The notes beneath the pieces are model-generated. The model was not told where the DNA came from. It did not search any database and saw only the letters and a list, made by a program, of their open reading frames with translations. A stretch of DNA of 64,000 nucleotides from assembly GCA_963854835.1 (NCBI GenBank), contig OY978525.1:67274407-67338406 (forward strand), given 5' to 3'. The stretch comes from Megamerina dolium (taxonomy: Eukaryota > Arthropoda > Insecta > Diptera > Megamerinidae). This document shows positions 37,034 to 48,960 of this stretch, piece after piece; positions within the stretch are counted from its first letter, which is position 1; each line of letters begins with the position of its first letter. Made by a program: the position numbers and the translations under genes.

Positions 37034-37990
37034 CTTCCCCCCGATATGGCGCAAGTCGCTCCAAGTGCACTACTTTAAACTTTGCTCTTTTATTCCAGGC
37101 ACGTTGAATACAATACACTACGTCATTTATCTTTGCTATAATCTCATATGGTCCTTCCCAATGAGTCTGTAGTTTAGGAGACAGGCCTTTCTTTCGTTGT
37201 GGATTATGAAGCATTACAAGCTCTCCTTGATAGAACCCTTTCGAATTTGCTTTCAAGTCATACCTGGCCTTCATATCATCGCTTATCAACTGCGACAGCG
37301 CTCTGATGAACTGGTGTACTTCATCCAACTGTTCCCGCTTTTCGCTAGTATAGTTACCTTTGGTTGATCTCGTTGGTGTTACGACTCCAAATTTTAAATC
37401 AGCTGGCAGTTTTAACTCGTTTTCAAAAATTGCCATTGCCGGTGTAGTAGCCGTCGTATCATGTTGTGCGCATCGATATGCCATGAGGAACATTGGTATA
37501 TGTACATACCAGTCTCCTTGGTATTTATCTATGACTTTTCTCAAATATTCCTCCAAGGTACGGTTAAATCGTTCTACCATGCCATCAGATTGTGGATGCA
37601 AAGGTGTTGTACGAGTTTTATATATACCCAGCATACGGCATATCTCTCGGAATACAACTGATTCGAAATTTCGACCTTGGTCTGAGTGTAACTCCATCGG
37701 TACACCAAAACGAGTAATCCATTGGTTGACGAATACATCCGCAACTGTACTAGCTTCTTGATTTGGAATGGGGTATACTTAAGTCCATATACTGAAGTAA
37801 TCTATAACCACCAGAACATACTTGTTTCCTGCGTTGCTTATTGGAAATGGCCCAGCTATGTCCATAGCAATTCGCTCAAATAGAGCACCCACGGTGTATT
37901 GGTGCATCTTACCTCGACTTTTCTTAGTGTGACCTTTGGCCATTGCACATTGCTCACATTTCCGAGTGCAATCAGCGACATGATCATGTC
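36948..37990 (-). pseudogene. Gypsy family C integrase
   Basis: Upstream pieces around 37980-37780 contain a Cys-rich segment and FERIAMDIAGPFPISN (first core Asp). The 249-codon frame from 37697 has LHSDQGRNFESVVFREICR (second Asp), TPLHPQSDGMVERFNRTLEE (Glu) and GLSPKLQTHWEGPYEIIAKI. It reads on into the LTR. A frame change lies near 37770-37990. The DDE triad is visible but the gene is interrupted. Confidence 0.88.
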
Positions 37991-37999
37991 ATCCAACCC

Positions 38000-38879
38000 A
38001 ATAAAATCGTTTCTTTATTTTCTCGACGGTTTTGGTGATTCCCAAATATCCTCCACTGGAGGTATTGTGATACTCAGCTATCACTTCATTTATTCTTGCC
38101 TTGGGTACCTCTAGAAGATCATTAGTGTTTTTTCCATCTTCACTTTCCCATGCTCGGTATAAACATCCGTCTCGTAAGTGCAGGCTTTGCCACTGCGCCC
38201 AGTATGCCTTTGCTATTGGACTCTCATTAGCCATTTCTTGCCAATCTGGACGTATGCCCTGCTCCTTGTATTCCATAATCTTTACGAGATCTGGGTCAAT
38301 CCACTGATCTTCTTGCACTCGTTCGGTGGTCCATGACTCCTCCGGCAATATATTCGTAAGTCGTATGTCGACAATGTGCTCCTTGCTTTCCACTCGAGAA
38401 CAATGTTTACATTCCATTTTGCAAGGACGGCGAGATAGAGCACCCGCGTTGCCGTGAAGTCCTCCTTTACGATGGTCGATGGTTAAATGATAACTCTGCA
38501 GCCTTTCAATACAACGCGCCAATTGTCCTTCCGGGTTTTTAAATTGTAATAACCACCTTAGCGCTGAGTGGTCAGTTCGTAGATGAAATTACTGACCGTA
38601 CAAGTATTTATGGAAATACTTTACACATTCCAGCATTGCGAGCAACTCTCCCCAAGTGACACAGCAGTCTTTTTCTGGCTTCGACAGGATTTTACTGTAG
38701 TATGCTCTTACTTTTTCTTGTCCATCTATGATCTGAGAGAGCACACCACCTATTCCATACCCACTCGCATCTGTGTCCAACACAAATTTTTGACCAGGTA
38801 CTGGATACGCTAATACTGGTGCTGAACAGAGTCTTTCTTTCAGTTGTTCGAATGCTTTCTGTTGGTCCTCGCCCCACAC
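38000..38879 (-). pseudogene. Gypsy family C RNase H and linker
   Basis: WGEDQQKAFEQLKERLCSAP and FVLDTDASGYGIGGVLSQII (first Asp), then KDCCVTWGELLAMLECVKYF (Glu) and, after a break near 38590, HSALRWLLQFKNPEGQLARC, IERLQSYHLTIDHRKGGLHG and NAGALSRRPCK. The linker to the integrase follows. It is less decayed than the copy at 25.4 kb and lacks the SINE. Confidence 0.88.
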
Positions 38880-39110
38880 AAATGGTTTGTTCTTTCTTGT
38901 TAACTCATGCAGACTGCTGGCGATGTTTGCAAAACCACGAACAAATCGTCTATAGTAGGTGCATAAGCCTAGGAAGCTTCTTAACTCGTGAAGATTCGAT
39001 GGAATAGGCCATTCTTGTACTGCTGCTACTTTCTCCTTGTCGTTATGTACCCCTTCTGTTGCTACTTTATGACCAAGATATTTGACTACTCGCCTGAAGA
39101 GTGAACACTT

Positions 39111-39778
39111 TTACATATTCAATTTAAGCCCAGTTGATTGTATACGTTCAAATACTTCTTTCAGCTTTTCCAGGTGGTCGTTAAAATCTTTTCCCATCAC
39201 GATAATGTCATCGAGGTACACCAAGCACGTTTGCCAGTGTAGTCCTCTGAGTACACGTTCCATCAAACGATCGAAATTAGCTGACGCATTGCATAAACCA
39301 AATGGCATCACTGTAAATTGCCATAGACCATCGCCAATACAGAAAGCTGTTTTCTCTTTGTCTTCCTTACCAAGTTCCACTTGCCAGTAGCCACTTGCAA
39401 CTCAAGAGTTGAGAACCACTTCGCACCAGATAGTGTGTCCAGAGTGTCATCGATTCTTGGCAGTGGATAGCTGCCTTTTTTTGTAATATCATTCAGCTTT
39501 CTGTAATCCACACGGAATCGAGTACTTCCATCTTTCTTCTTTACCAGCACAACTGGAGAACTCCATGGACTCGCTGATGGTTCAATAACACCTTGTTTCT
39601 GCATATCGGAAATCAGCTTAATGGCTTCGTCTCTTTTGGCCAATGGAACTCGTCGTGGTGTTTAACGAATTGGTCTAGAATCACCGGTGTCAATGTGATG
39701 CTTCACGATGGTTGTTCGTCCTCCAGTTTTTCCATTTGAAGAAAAGATTGAAATGTATTTCTCCAATAAGTGTAAAGC
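39111..39778 (-). pseudogene. Gypsy family C reverse transcriptase
   Basis: Starts truncated with YISIFSSNGKTGG and HHIDTGDSRPIR, then a stop. RVDYRKLNDITKKGSYPLPR and DDTLDTLSGAKWFSTLEL (catalytic Asp of motif A altered to Glu in STLEL, where STLDL is usual) follow. After a frame change come WQFTVMPFGLCNASANFDRL and CLVYLDDIIVMGKDFNDHL with YLDD. Motif A change and frameshift make it inactive. Confidence 0.88.
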
Positions 39779-39779
39779 C

Positions 39780-40770
39780 TTATCCGATTTAGATCAAATA
39801 TACACCATTTTGTTCGACAACTTGTTGCCATTTTTAAGGGAACATAATCCCACTCTCATATAAACCCTCGTTACTATTGGCAAAAAACTGGGACAGTCGA
39901 TTTTCACAAGCTTCTCTTGAGGCGAAATTTTCATGAGCAAAATCATTCGCCATAGACAGGAATAGGTAGTAATCATTTGGTGTTAGGTCTGGACTATAAG
40001 GTGGATGCATAAGAACATCCCAACCAAGCTCCGGAGCTTCTGGAGAGTCACTATCAATGTGTGTGGCCTGGCGTTGTCCTGATGGAACACAGTTCCTCTC
40101 CTATTGGCCAAAGCTGGCCGCTTCTGGCGGTTTTCTTCCTTCGGATGTTCCAATACAGGTCCGAATTAAGAGTTTGGCCGTAGGGGAGCAGTTCATAGTA
40201 GATGACTCCCTATCAATCCCACCAAACACATAGAAAAACCTTCCTGACCGTCAAACCTGGCTTGACCACCGTTTGCGCCGGTTCACCGCCATTCGACCAC
40301 GACCGTTTTCACTTGACGTTGTCGTAAGTGACCCACTTTTCTTCTCCAGTAACCATCCGCTTCTAAAATGGATCGACTTTGTTGCGATTCAGCTGCGATT
40401 TGCAGATTGGAAATTCGGTCAATAAGGTTTTTTTGCGTTAACTCGTGTGGCACCCATACATCGAGCTTCTTTTTGTATCCTGCCGTATTTAAATGGTTCC
40501 AAACGGTTTTTGTGAAATGTTTAACTCCTGGGCAATATACGCAGTGATTACATGACGGCTAGACTCGTCGATTTCCATTAGTTTATCGATATTTCCGATA
40601 ATTGGCCTTCCAGAGCGTGCTGCATCTTTGACATCAAAATTACCGGAACGGAATCGGCGAAACCAAAATTGCATGTGATTGACTGTTACAGTATCAGGAC
40701 CATAAACACTATTCAAATTTTCAGCTGTCTGGCTGCGTTTTCGCCTTTATCGAAGGCGTATTTTCTCTTT
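39780..40770 (-). mobile_element. mariner (DD34D) remnant, copy 2
   Basis: Same family as 28966-30070. Frame-broken transposase pieces run from 40716 ([20 protein letters not shown]) to 39794. In this copy the core blocks FHQDNARPHT and PYSPDLTPNDYY still keep the second and third catalytic Asp, 34 residues apart. Its left end directly truncates gypsy family C copy 3. No terminal repeats could be assigned. Confidence 0.82.
40489..40716 (-). pseudogene. mariner transposase N-terminal part, copy 2
   Basis: [20 protein letters not shown] and [35 protein letters not shown]: the two helix-turn-helix parts of a mariner transposase, less decayed than copy 1 (which has DVIDAQRSGRP). The catalytic half lies to the left in other frames. 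Confidence 0.85.
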
Positions 40771-40796
40771 ATTGGTATAAAGAGAAAAAAAAACAA

Positions 40797-41260
<464 letters not shown>

Positions 41261-41261
41261 A

Positions 41262-41297
<36 letters not shown>

Positions 41298-41345
41298 CAT
41301 ACATACATACATATATATAGAGATATATATATACCTCGATATATA
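41262..41345. repeat. (TA)n array with TACA variants
   Basis: TA and CATA repeats between the SINE head and maT copy 2. Confidence 0.93.
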
Positions 41346-42650
41346 CACGGTGTCCAATAAGTTTTAATAAATATGTTTTCCGTTAATTTTAAATAACAGA
41401 AAGTAGGCGTATGTTTTTATTTTGATATATATGAAATTCCGTTAGATTTCTGAGCAGCGTGTCATAGAATTCATTTCATTTCAGCTGTAGTTGAGTTAAA
41501 TAAAAACGATGAAGAACGTGCGCGAAGTAATTATTAATCAATTTTTGCGAGGCATAAAGCCATATGCAATTTTCAAATCATTGAAACAAGGTGGAATCAA
41601 GTGCGATTTTGTTTATAAGACCATAAAACGATTTAAGGAAACTGGGTCTACTGAAAATCGATCGAAAAGTGGCCGTCCACGCACTGCCCGGACGAAGAGC
41701 AATATCAAAATTGTAAGAGAGCAAATTCGACGAAAAAGGTGCCGCTCCGTGAGAAAAATAGCTGCCTCTTTAAAAATAAGCAAGTCATCTGCTCATTTGC
41801 TTTTAAAAAAAGATGTTGGACTTAAGCCGTACAAAAAACAAAAAATTCACGGCGTTTCCATTTCTTCAAAGGACAAGAGAGCTGAAAGAGTCAGCAGTAT
41901 TCAGGCTTGGCACGGTGGCGACGAGTTCGTATTTTCTGATGAAAAACTTTTCGTGTTGCAGCAATCGCATAATGCACAGAACGACCGAGTATGGGCTGTT
42001 TCATTGGAGGATGTTCCTGAATCAGAATTATTTGTCCCCAGATATCAGAGTGCTCTCTCGATCATGGTTTGGGGCGGATTTTGCAAGAGGGGTAAATTGC
42101 CGCTTGTTTTTATTGAAAAAGGGGTCAAAGTAAATGCTGTGTACTACAAAGAGCACGTTTTGAAGTCAGTAGTCCTCCCTCCTTGCAAACACTTGTTTGG
42201 TGACGACTACTATTGTTTTCAACAAGACGGAGCGCCATCACATACTGCAAAAATTTGTCAAGACTGATGCGAAGAGAATTTGGCTGATTTTTTGAGGAAG
42301 GATGAGTGGCCACCAAGCAGCCCTGATCTTAATCCTATGGATTTCTTCGCATGGGGATATATAACAGCAAAGCTCAACGACTATAAAATAAGAAATTTGG
42401 GGCAGCTACGTAAAACTTTACAAAAGATATGGGAGGAAATGCCCATGAATCATGTACGTGCCGCATGCGACTCTTTTGAAAAGAGATTGGGCTTAGTAAA
42501 AAAAGCAAAGGGGGGCGTAATAAATAAAAACCTTTTATAATTTTTCAAAATGTATAAGACAACTCATTTGGATAAAATTTTTCCATTCATTTCGTCAACT
42601 TGCCTTAATATAGCGAAAAACATTTTTATTAAAACTTATTGGACACCGTG
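41346..42650 (+). mobile_element. maT-type (DD37D) element, copy 2
   Basis: Inverted ends CACGGTGTCCAATAAGTTTT at both termini, flanked by TA (41344-41345 and 42651-42652). It is 1305 bp, the same length as copy 1 and nearly identical in sequence, in opposite orientation. The TIRs match each other better than in copy 1. Confidence 0.95.
41509..42540 (+). pseudogene. maT transposase with premature TGA, copy 2
   Basis: ATG at 41509. Same domain order as copy 1. It differs by only a few residues (for example ETGSTENRSKSG here, ETESTENRPKSG there; KSSAHL versus KSSVHL). The same TGA interrupts the frame at 42265-42267 after ICQD, and the frame continues to LGLVKKAKGGVINKNLL and a stop at 42538-42540. 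The three catalytic Asp are present (FSDEKLF, QQDGAPSH, NPMDFF). The shared stop means the two copies derive from an already mutated source. Confidence 0.92.
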
Positions 42651-42652
42651 TA

Positions 42653-43195
42653 TATCCCTCGATATATATGTCCGGCATACTTTTATTTATACTTTTGTAG
42701 AAAAGCTTTGCTTTTTCATGTTACATATATAGTATATTTTTCATTTTCACATTAGCACTCAATTTGCATATACTTTGCTCGACTATGTAATATAATGTAA
42801 CACCTTTTCAATACACCATAGAGTGCTGCAGGAACATATTTGTTTACATCTTCAAAACACTCCCTTGATATTAGAATATAATGTCACATTCATTCTCTCT
42901 AAGCAAGTACGAATTAGAATGAATAAAATAGAAATTGAATGGAATGGAGTGAATGTGTTGTTTTCATAGAATGAAGATAATCTCAATATTTGCAAATAGA
43001 AGTTATGTATTTGAGAATACTCCGTTTTGCTACTACAAGTATTACTACGTATGTTGTACGTTATAATTGTTGTTGCTTTTCATGACAGGCACTGATGATT
43101 CGCATTACTGCGTCTTGCCGCGTCATATTGTCTTATCTACTGTATATTTTGCTTATATGTATTGTAATGAAACATAGAAAAGCAAAACGAATGTT
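42653..43195. other. AT-rich spacer, nothing recognised
   Basis: About 540 bp without coding signal or recognisable repeat. Confidence 0.5.
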
Positions 43196-43303
43196 CAGAG
43201 TTAGGTTAGGTTAGAGCGGCCGCCCCCTCTGATGAGAGAGAGTGCACATAGGCCAGAATTAGGCCCGTTGTGATACCGTCGCACGGATTTTTCCTTCACC
43301 TAG

Positions 43304-43528
43304 CTACTCGCTGAACCAACCGGAACGTTGAATGAATTTTAGGAGATTGACAATATCAATCTGGGATAGTTGGGCTAGGTCACTCAAATGGTAGTGTCCT
43401 AGAAATTTTTTTCGATTTTTGCATAAATCGGGGCAGGTGAATAGCAGATGTGAGATCGTTTCGAGTTCCTCCTCATCCCTGCAGCTTCTGCAGAAGTCAT
43501 GAGTGAGGTTGCCCAGACCTAATCTCAC
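43304..43528 (-). pseudogene. LINE C-terminal zinc-finger-like tail
   Basis: CRSCRDEEELETISHLLFTC is a Cys-X2-Cys...His...Cys motif seen at the C-terminus of many I/Jockey-type LINE ORF2 proteins. A frameshift separates it from the RNase H frame at about 43535. Ends at FIQRSGWFSE and a stop. Confidence 0.8.
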
Positions 43529-43539
43529 AGCGTGAGGAC

Positions 43540-44577
43540 CTATGAGGCAGTGACCACTCCCACATAGGTCAAGATATCTACCCTATTAAGATCGGCAAGT
43601 TTTCGTGAGCGTTTCTTGCTGAGTAGGGGCCACAGCAATTTCGCCGTCCTACAGATGGGTGTATCCGTCCATCTTTTCTGGAAGACGTTGGTGATGATAA
43701 CCTTCAATTTAAGTTTGCATGTGGCTATGGGGATCCCTAACCGAGAATTCTCCTGGGTTAGAGGCTCTTTTGTACCCTGTCTTGCAAGCTCATCGGCTAT
43801 GCAGTTTCCTCGTATACCCCTGCGTCCGGGTACCCAGCACAGGAGAATATTGTGCTGCTCAGCCATCTCGTTAAGAGATTTGCGGCAGTCAAGAATGGTC
43901 TTAGATTTCAGGAGAAATGAGTCCAGGGCCTTAATTGCAGCTTGGCTATCGCTCAAGATGCAGATGTCTCTGCGGGAGACAAAGCTCTGTTTGATCCAAG
44001 TAAGTGCATTGTGAATCGCTTTAACTTCTGCCTGAAACACACTACAGTGGTCAGGCAGGCGGAAAGAAATATTTAGGTTGAATGATTCGGAATACACACC
44101 TGCTCCCACCTTTCCATTAAGCTTAGAGCCATCAGTAAAGATGAGAGTATAATTTGGCATGAATCCTTCCGCCTCCCAGGCGAACCTATCAGGGAAGGAG
44201 GTTAGGAATTTCCGTTCAAAGGCATATGTCGGCTTGATATAATCAAGTGAAGTTTCAATATTAAAATTTTCCAGTATGCTAGCATGTCCGAAGGACATTG
44301 ATGTCCATTGGTGCAGGCCAGTAAGGCGTAAAGCAGAATTGGCCGCTAGCTGCTTACCAAGTAAGTCAAGCGGAGTAAGATGTAGAAGCACTTCTAGTGC
44401 TAACGGTGGAGTTGTTCTCAGTGCTCCTGTTATTAAAATACAAGCCGCTCTTTGTATTTTTTCAAGGGGCCTGACATGGGAGGACTTAGTAAGTGCAGTC
44501 CACCAGGGCAGTACCCCATACAGGAGGACTGGCGTGATAACCGCCTTATAAATACAACAAATAATTTTCGGTTGCAT
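43540..44577 (-). pseudogene. LINE post-RT domain and RNase H
   Basis: A 345-codon open frame. The first half (CIYKAVITPVLLYGVLPWW, RAACILITGALRTTPPLAL) is the conserved region after the RT. RNase H follows: YTLIFTDGSKLNGKVGAG (Asp), CSVFQAEVKAIHNAL (Glu), DICILSDSQAAIKAL (Asp) and CWVPGRRGIRGNCIADELAR, where the His usual in WVPGH is Arg; the final Asp is present. RNase H would remove RNA from the hybrid. The long open frame suggests moderate age. Confidence 0.88.
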
Positions 44578-44699
44578 ACCCCACTTTTTCCCTATTGCTT
44601 TTTTACAGGCATAGAGTGCAGTGCTGGATTTCTCAACCCTACAGGTGATGTTTTTCTTCCAGTTTAGTTTTCGGTCTAGGACTATTTCTAGAGTCTATG

Positions 44700-45226
44700 A
44701 GTCTATCTTTCAGTAGCCGTTCTATCTATCTGCTAAGCGTTACCTCCACCCCGAGTCGTGCAAGAGCCTCCGTGATTGCTCTGGGCTGAACATTGTTGAA
44801 GGCACCTTCAATATCCGTGAAAGCCGCTAGCACAAATTCTTTATTATGAAGAGATTTCTCCACAATTGAAACTAACGCATGTAGCGCTGTTTCAACGTTC
44901 TTTCCCTTTGTGTATGCATGTTGAGAAGGAGACAGCATGTCGCTATTTATGGTGTATCTTAGATGGATGTCTAGTAATCTTTCCAGTGTTTTGAGTAAGA
45001 ATGACGATAGACTAATTGGTCTAAAGTCCTTTAGGCTTGTATGGGAGCTCTTTCAAGCCTTAGGTATGAAGACAACTTTGACCTGTCTCCAGAGTTTCGG
45101 AATATAAGCAAGGCTTATGCAGGCAATGAAAATCTGCGTTAGCCATGGAAGAATGAGTTTGGCTACCTGTTGTAGCTGTGCTGGAATTATCCTGTCAGGT
45201 CCAGGGGATTTGTAAGGTTTGAACGT
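44700..45226 (-). pseudogene. LINE reverse transcriptase, N-terminal blocks
   Basis: KSPGPDRIIPAQLQQVAKL, LWRQVKVVFIPKA, a stop, then SPSQHAYTKGKNVETALHAL and FVLAAFTDIEGAFNNVQ, the first catalytic Asp block (FTDIEGAF). The sequence then passes with only a short stretch into the region before the RNase H domain. The F/YADD block is therefore deleted. Confidence 0.82.
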
Positions 45227-45227
45227 A

Positions 45228-45944
45228 TTTATCGCTGAGGAAGGGCCATTGCCAGATCCCAGTAAGGTAGAATGTTTTAAAAATATTCCTGTTCCAAGAA
45301 ATAGGAAAGATGTTCAGGCATTCTTAGGTTTAGTAAACTACTACCGAAAGTTTATTGAAAATATGGCAAGCATATCGCTACCAATTAATAAATTACTAAG
45401 AAAAGATGCAAAATTTGAATGGAACGATAAATGTCAGAAAGCTTTTGAAAATTTGAAGGAGGCAATTTGCTCTCCATCAATTTTAGCTTATCCAGATTTT
45501 TCCGAACCTTTCGTGCTGATAACAGATGCCAGCAGTGAAGCCTTGGGGGCGGTTCTATCGCAAGGTGAAATTGGAAAATATAGACCAATAGCCTTTGCGA
45601 GCAGAGCACTTAGTGATACTGAGAAGAGATATTCCACCACTGAAAAGGAATTCTTGGCTATCGTGTGGGCTGTAAAGAATTATAGAGCTTATCTACTCGG
45701 TAGACCATTCAAAGTCTACACTGACCATCAGCCCTTACGTGGAATTGCCAATCTGAAAGATCAGACATCACGTTTAGCACGTTTCAGGCACAAATTATCT
45801 GAATTTGATTTTGAAATAATTTATAAACCAGGCAAACGGAACTTGAACGCGGATGCGCTCAGCAGAGTTCCACAACCGAATCAGGAGAAATCGACGAAAC
45901 CGAAGGCCAAGAAGAGCCTGATGAAAACTCTGATGACGAATTAG
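45228..45944 (+). pseudogene. Gypsy family B RT end and RNase H
   Basis: PVPRNRKDVQAFLGLVNYYR is the conserved block after the RT active site. RNase H follows with FVLITDASSEALGAVLSQGE (Asp), RYSTTEKEFLAIVWAVKNYR (Glu) and VYTDHQPLRGIANL (Asp), then FEIIYKPGKRNLNADALSRV (last Asp). All RNase H acidic residues are in place in one frame, over about 230 codons. The RT active site itself is absent. Confidence 0.9.
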
Positions 45945-46322
45945 AACTAGATGAAAATGCAGAAAATCAGGAGAACAAGAATGCGGAACTTCTCACTGAT
46001 GAGAAGGATATATCGACAATACTTCGCAACTTCCATGATTCACCTTTAGGAGGGCATCAGGGTGCTTTGAAAACTTATTTCAGGATTAGAAGACAGTACA
46101 GGTGGAAAGGTATGCGAAGCCAAATTAAGGAATATGTTAAAAATTGTAAAAAATATCAAACTAACAAGAGCTCGAGGCTCATGAAAATTCCAATGATATT
46201 AGTTCCATCTGGACTGGACCATACGAAATGATAAATGTGGACAGCCCAGTAACGACAACTATCAAAATCGGACAAAATGGTAAAAAGTACCATAATAATT
46301 TACTAAAACATTTTTATCAATA
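45945..46322 (+). pseudogene. Gypsy family B integrase, internally deleted
   Basis: DISTILRNFHDSPLGGHQGA and YRWKGMRSQIKEYVKNCKKY (the second Cys of the zinc domain appears as Tyr) run to MKIPMILVPSG, and then the sequence passes directly to GPYEMINVDSPVTTTIKIG, the C-terminal tail. The DDE core is missing. It ends KYHNNLLKHFYQ and TAA. Confidence 0.85.
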
Positions 46323-46330
46323 AGTAATAA

Positions 46331-48039
46331 TAGTTTAACGAATTAATAGTGATTGTGGTAGAAGAAAAAAATATTTTTTTTTTAAGTCAGGATATAAAAT
46401 ACAATAGCATGAAGTAAGAACTATTAGTTAACGTTTAGGATATATAATAGGGCAAGTTGCCAAGGTCATGTGTATAACATCTGTTGCAATACATCGCGTT
46501 GAATTGTTATTCGGTGTGTGGATACTCATGAGAACGGGTACATTAATTAGTTAAGCATTTTAAGCAATTCGGGATAGTATAGAAATATATAGTGTAGGAA
46601 ATTATTATGAAAAATAGGTCAGTCATAGCAATAGGAGATAAACGTTATAGAATAAGTGGAGAGTATTAACACAACGGGTTACTATTCCGTCTTCCACGGT
46701 GTGAGATGAAAATAAGCACAATTGAATAATACAGAAAAGTTGGTTATTGTAACAGAAGAAATTGCAACGTTGTTGTTAAATTATACAATATGTAAAACAA
46801 CGATGCAAGTTTGTAAATTAAAAAAAAATAAAATAATATATAAAACTTATATTATATACATAAAAACCGTCTAAAAGTAAAATTATATAAGATTGTAAAA
46901 CCATAAATATAAATTTAATAGAAAAAAATTCAAATTTATAATGGCTATTATGTAAGTGTATTTACAAAAAAAAATTAAAAGTAAGTTCTAAAATTTGTAG
47001 AAAATAATAGAATAAGTATTATTACTGGTAATCTCGCCGTCTCCAGAATAATGGACACAGTAGAAAGACAACTTATCCAGCAAGGCAAAGACACGCCGGA
47101 AAAGATTTATACAGCAATGTTAGCAGAGACCAAATAGGTAATCGAGTTGAAGTTACATACATATACATAAATTCCAATATCCTGAACCAAGTGGTACAGC
47201 GTTAAATAAAGTCAACAGAATAAGCAGCATTCTCATGAAATATTTGGACTGTTCGATATATAGCAGCAGCAATACACAGTGTGTACGTACAAGACTCATG
47301 TGTTACGTTTTTATCTGGATAGTAAACGCCTATTATTGACTCAGTTGTCGCGCAATTGACAATGGGTTACAGGGTGTCACATAACGATATATCTTAGTAG
47401 TGTTGCATACAAAAAAATTACACTGCAAGATGTTGTTCATCCATTGAATGCGGTATGTTGAGAGAAAATTTACATACCTGACGAAAAAGGTGCATTGAGC
47501 TTCTATTTTGTAAATATTGCTGAAGTATAAACATTGCAAAGATAAGCGCTTAATCAGCAGATTAAATCGTCAGTCGCACGAGTATAAAAAGGAGACACCA
47601 TAGCACCTCAACAACGCTGATGCTACAAAGGAGTAATGTAATAACCATTCAAACGTTGGACATCACGGTATATCACTGTGAGCAAGAAATCTACGTGGTA
47701 TACAACAGTAGCATCAATGAAAAAGAAAAAAAAAATTAGTCTTACAACTCAGCCAGTTACAACAATGGTCAACATCACACCTGAAAACGCAAAGATAAAA
47801 GAGTGCAGTGTAGCGAGCAAAATTCTACATTCCAAATAAATCCTCTTCGACACATTAAATCAGTTTCAACATCAAGAACAAAAAAAAAGCAACGGCGGAA
47901 TTAACAAGAACTTCGTCTAACCACAGTACAACAAAAGAAAGCGGCTCAACAGAAACAGGGAACCAAGAAAATCAGCATCCGTTTGGTAGATTGCCAGTAG
48001 AAGTTAATAAGTTATAAAGATAGGTATAAAATATTAAAA
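46331..48039. other. Gypsy 3-prime remains and unassigned AT-rich DNA
   Basis: The segment 46480-46530 (CATCGCGTTGAATTG, GTGTGGATACTCA) is shared with the left end of family B copy 1 and probably belongs to its 3-prime region. The rest, to 48039, is AT-rich with broken frames only. Short in-frame stretches around 47050-47125 and 47385-47520 have no recognisable domain. Confidence 0.45.
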
Positions 48040-48360
48040 TGGGTGCCGTAGCTCAGTGGTCAGTGTGTTCGCCTTCTGATCTGTAGGTCGTGGTTCAATT
48101 CCCGGCTGATGCATTACAAATTTTATATCGATAAGATATTTCTTTCGAATAGTACCCACCTGTCGGCAAGCAATTGGCAATTCTAAAAGAACTCTGTGAC
48201 AAAGCTCAGAAAAAGTGATGTCACAAGTGTTCTGCCGTTCGGAACCGGCTAAAATAAGTAGGTCCCTTCTAATACTGTCCAAATTTAAGACGCACAACAG
48301 TAATGGAAGAGAAGCTCGACCAATGAGCCCTTTGGGGCTTTAAGTGCCACATATTTGTTT
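48040..48360 (+). mobile_element. tRNA-derived SINE, copy 6
   Basis: Head GGGTGCCGTAGCTCAGTGG, B box GGTTCAATTCCCGGCTGAT and the usual body, except that about 30 bp corresponding to the segment with CCGACAGTAACAACTTGCC are missing after GGCAATTCT. It ends GGGGCTTTAAGTGCCACATA and a T-rich tail. No clear target duplication. Confidence 0.92.
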
Positions 48361-48474
48361 ATTTTTTTATAATGTTACTAATAACATTGCGCTACTATGC
48401 TACAGGAAGTTTCCAGGTTGGTATTGGCGTGTTTACATACAAACTTCTAACATCCGGTGCAGCTTTTAGAAAAA

Positions 48475-48960
48475 GGATGCAATATTAGCCGCATTCTTTG
48501 CACGCGAGTTGCAAAAGAACATTGACTTATTTGCCGAACTGCATGCAAAGCAACGACATCGTCTATTTTAACCTAGTGTGATTGAAGTTGCTTATATTTT
48601 AATCGACCTGAGTTATAGAGTTGGAAAGTAAAAAACCAGCACTATTGTGAATAGACTACTGTAATGTGCTTGCACAATTTCAACAGCACGTCAAATTATT
48701 GTAAATATAAACAAAAATAAGCAAAATAAAACAAATGCAAATAAAAATTTATTATAAATAAACGAATATATTTTTAGCACAGATTCCGCAGAATTGTTTC
48801 TTTTTTGATTTTATTTCGTTTATAAATTTCACGAACAACCATATATACCACCAGCGTTGCTAAGTAACTAAAGGGAAATTATATTCAAGTAAAAGGGAAG
48901 CTATTTGTGATTTTATGTTTTTTTGCAACTCGCTTACAAAAGAATGCAGGTATTGTTATA
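48475..48960. mobile_element. Candidate MITE with imperfect inverted repeats
   Basis: Left CGCATTCTTTGCACGCGAGT (about 48491-48510) continues into TGCAAAAG; the right end (48924-48952) reads, as reverse complement, TGCATTCTTTTGTAAGCGAG then TTGCAAAA. About 29 bp with four or so mismatches, roughly 400 bp apart. No open frame inside and no clear target duplication, so the call is tentative. Confidence 0.45.

Larger units (their letters stand above)
43196..45226 (-). mobile_element. I/LOA-like LINE with RNase H, internally deleted
   Basis: Minus-strand element. From right to left: RT N-terminal blocks (45226-44726), a deletion that removes the RT active site, the post-RT domain, RNase H (44170-43790) and a C-terminal Cys/His motif (43528-43304). 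The 3-prime end is CTCTAACCTAACCTAACTC near 43200. An RNase H domain in a LINE fits the I/LOA groups; the RT wording is closest to LOA-type elements, by recollection only. On the right it is broken at a gypsy fragment. Confidence 0.8.
45228..46330 (+). mobile_element. Gypsy family B copy 2, internal fragment
   Basis: Plus-strand fragment starting inside RT and running through RNase H to the integrase zinc domain, then jumping to the integrase C-terminus. It matches copy 1 (18470-23290) at FEIIYKPGK, LRNFHDSPLGGHQGALKTYF and PYEMINVDSPVT. It supplies the RNase H part deleted from copy 1. The left junction with the LINE is abrupt. Confidence 0.88.

Noticed and set aside
43200..43216. TTAGGTTAGGTTAG, resembling the insect telomere repeat
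   Set aside because: Only about three units, at the 3-prime end of a LINE, where short tandem tails are common; flies lack TTAGG telomeres.
48040..48115. A possible tRNA gene (A and B boxes at correct spacing)
   Set aside because: The same head occurs at the start of six dispersed copies with a common body and tail, and the arms pair poorly, so it is a SINE head.
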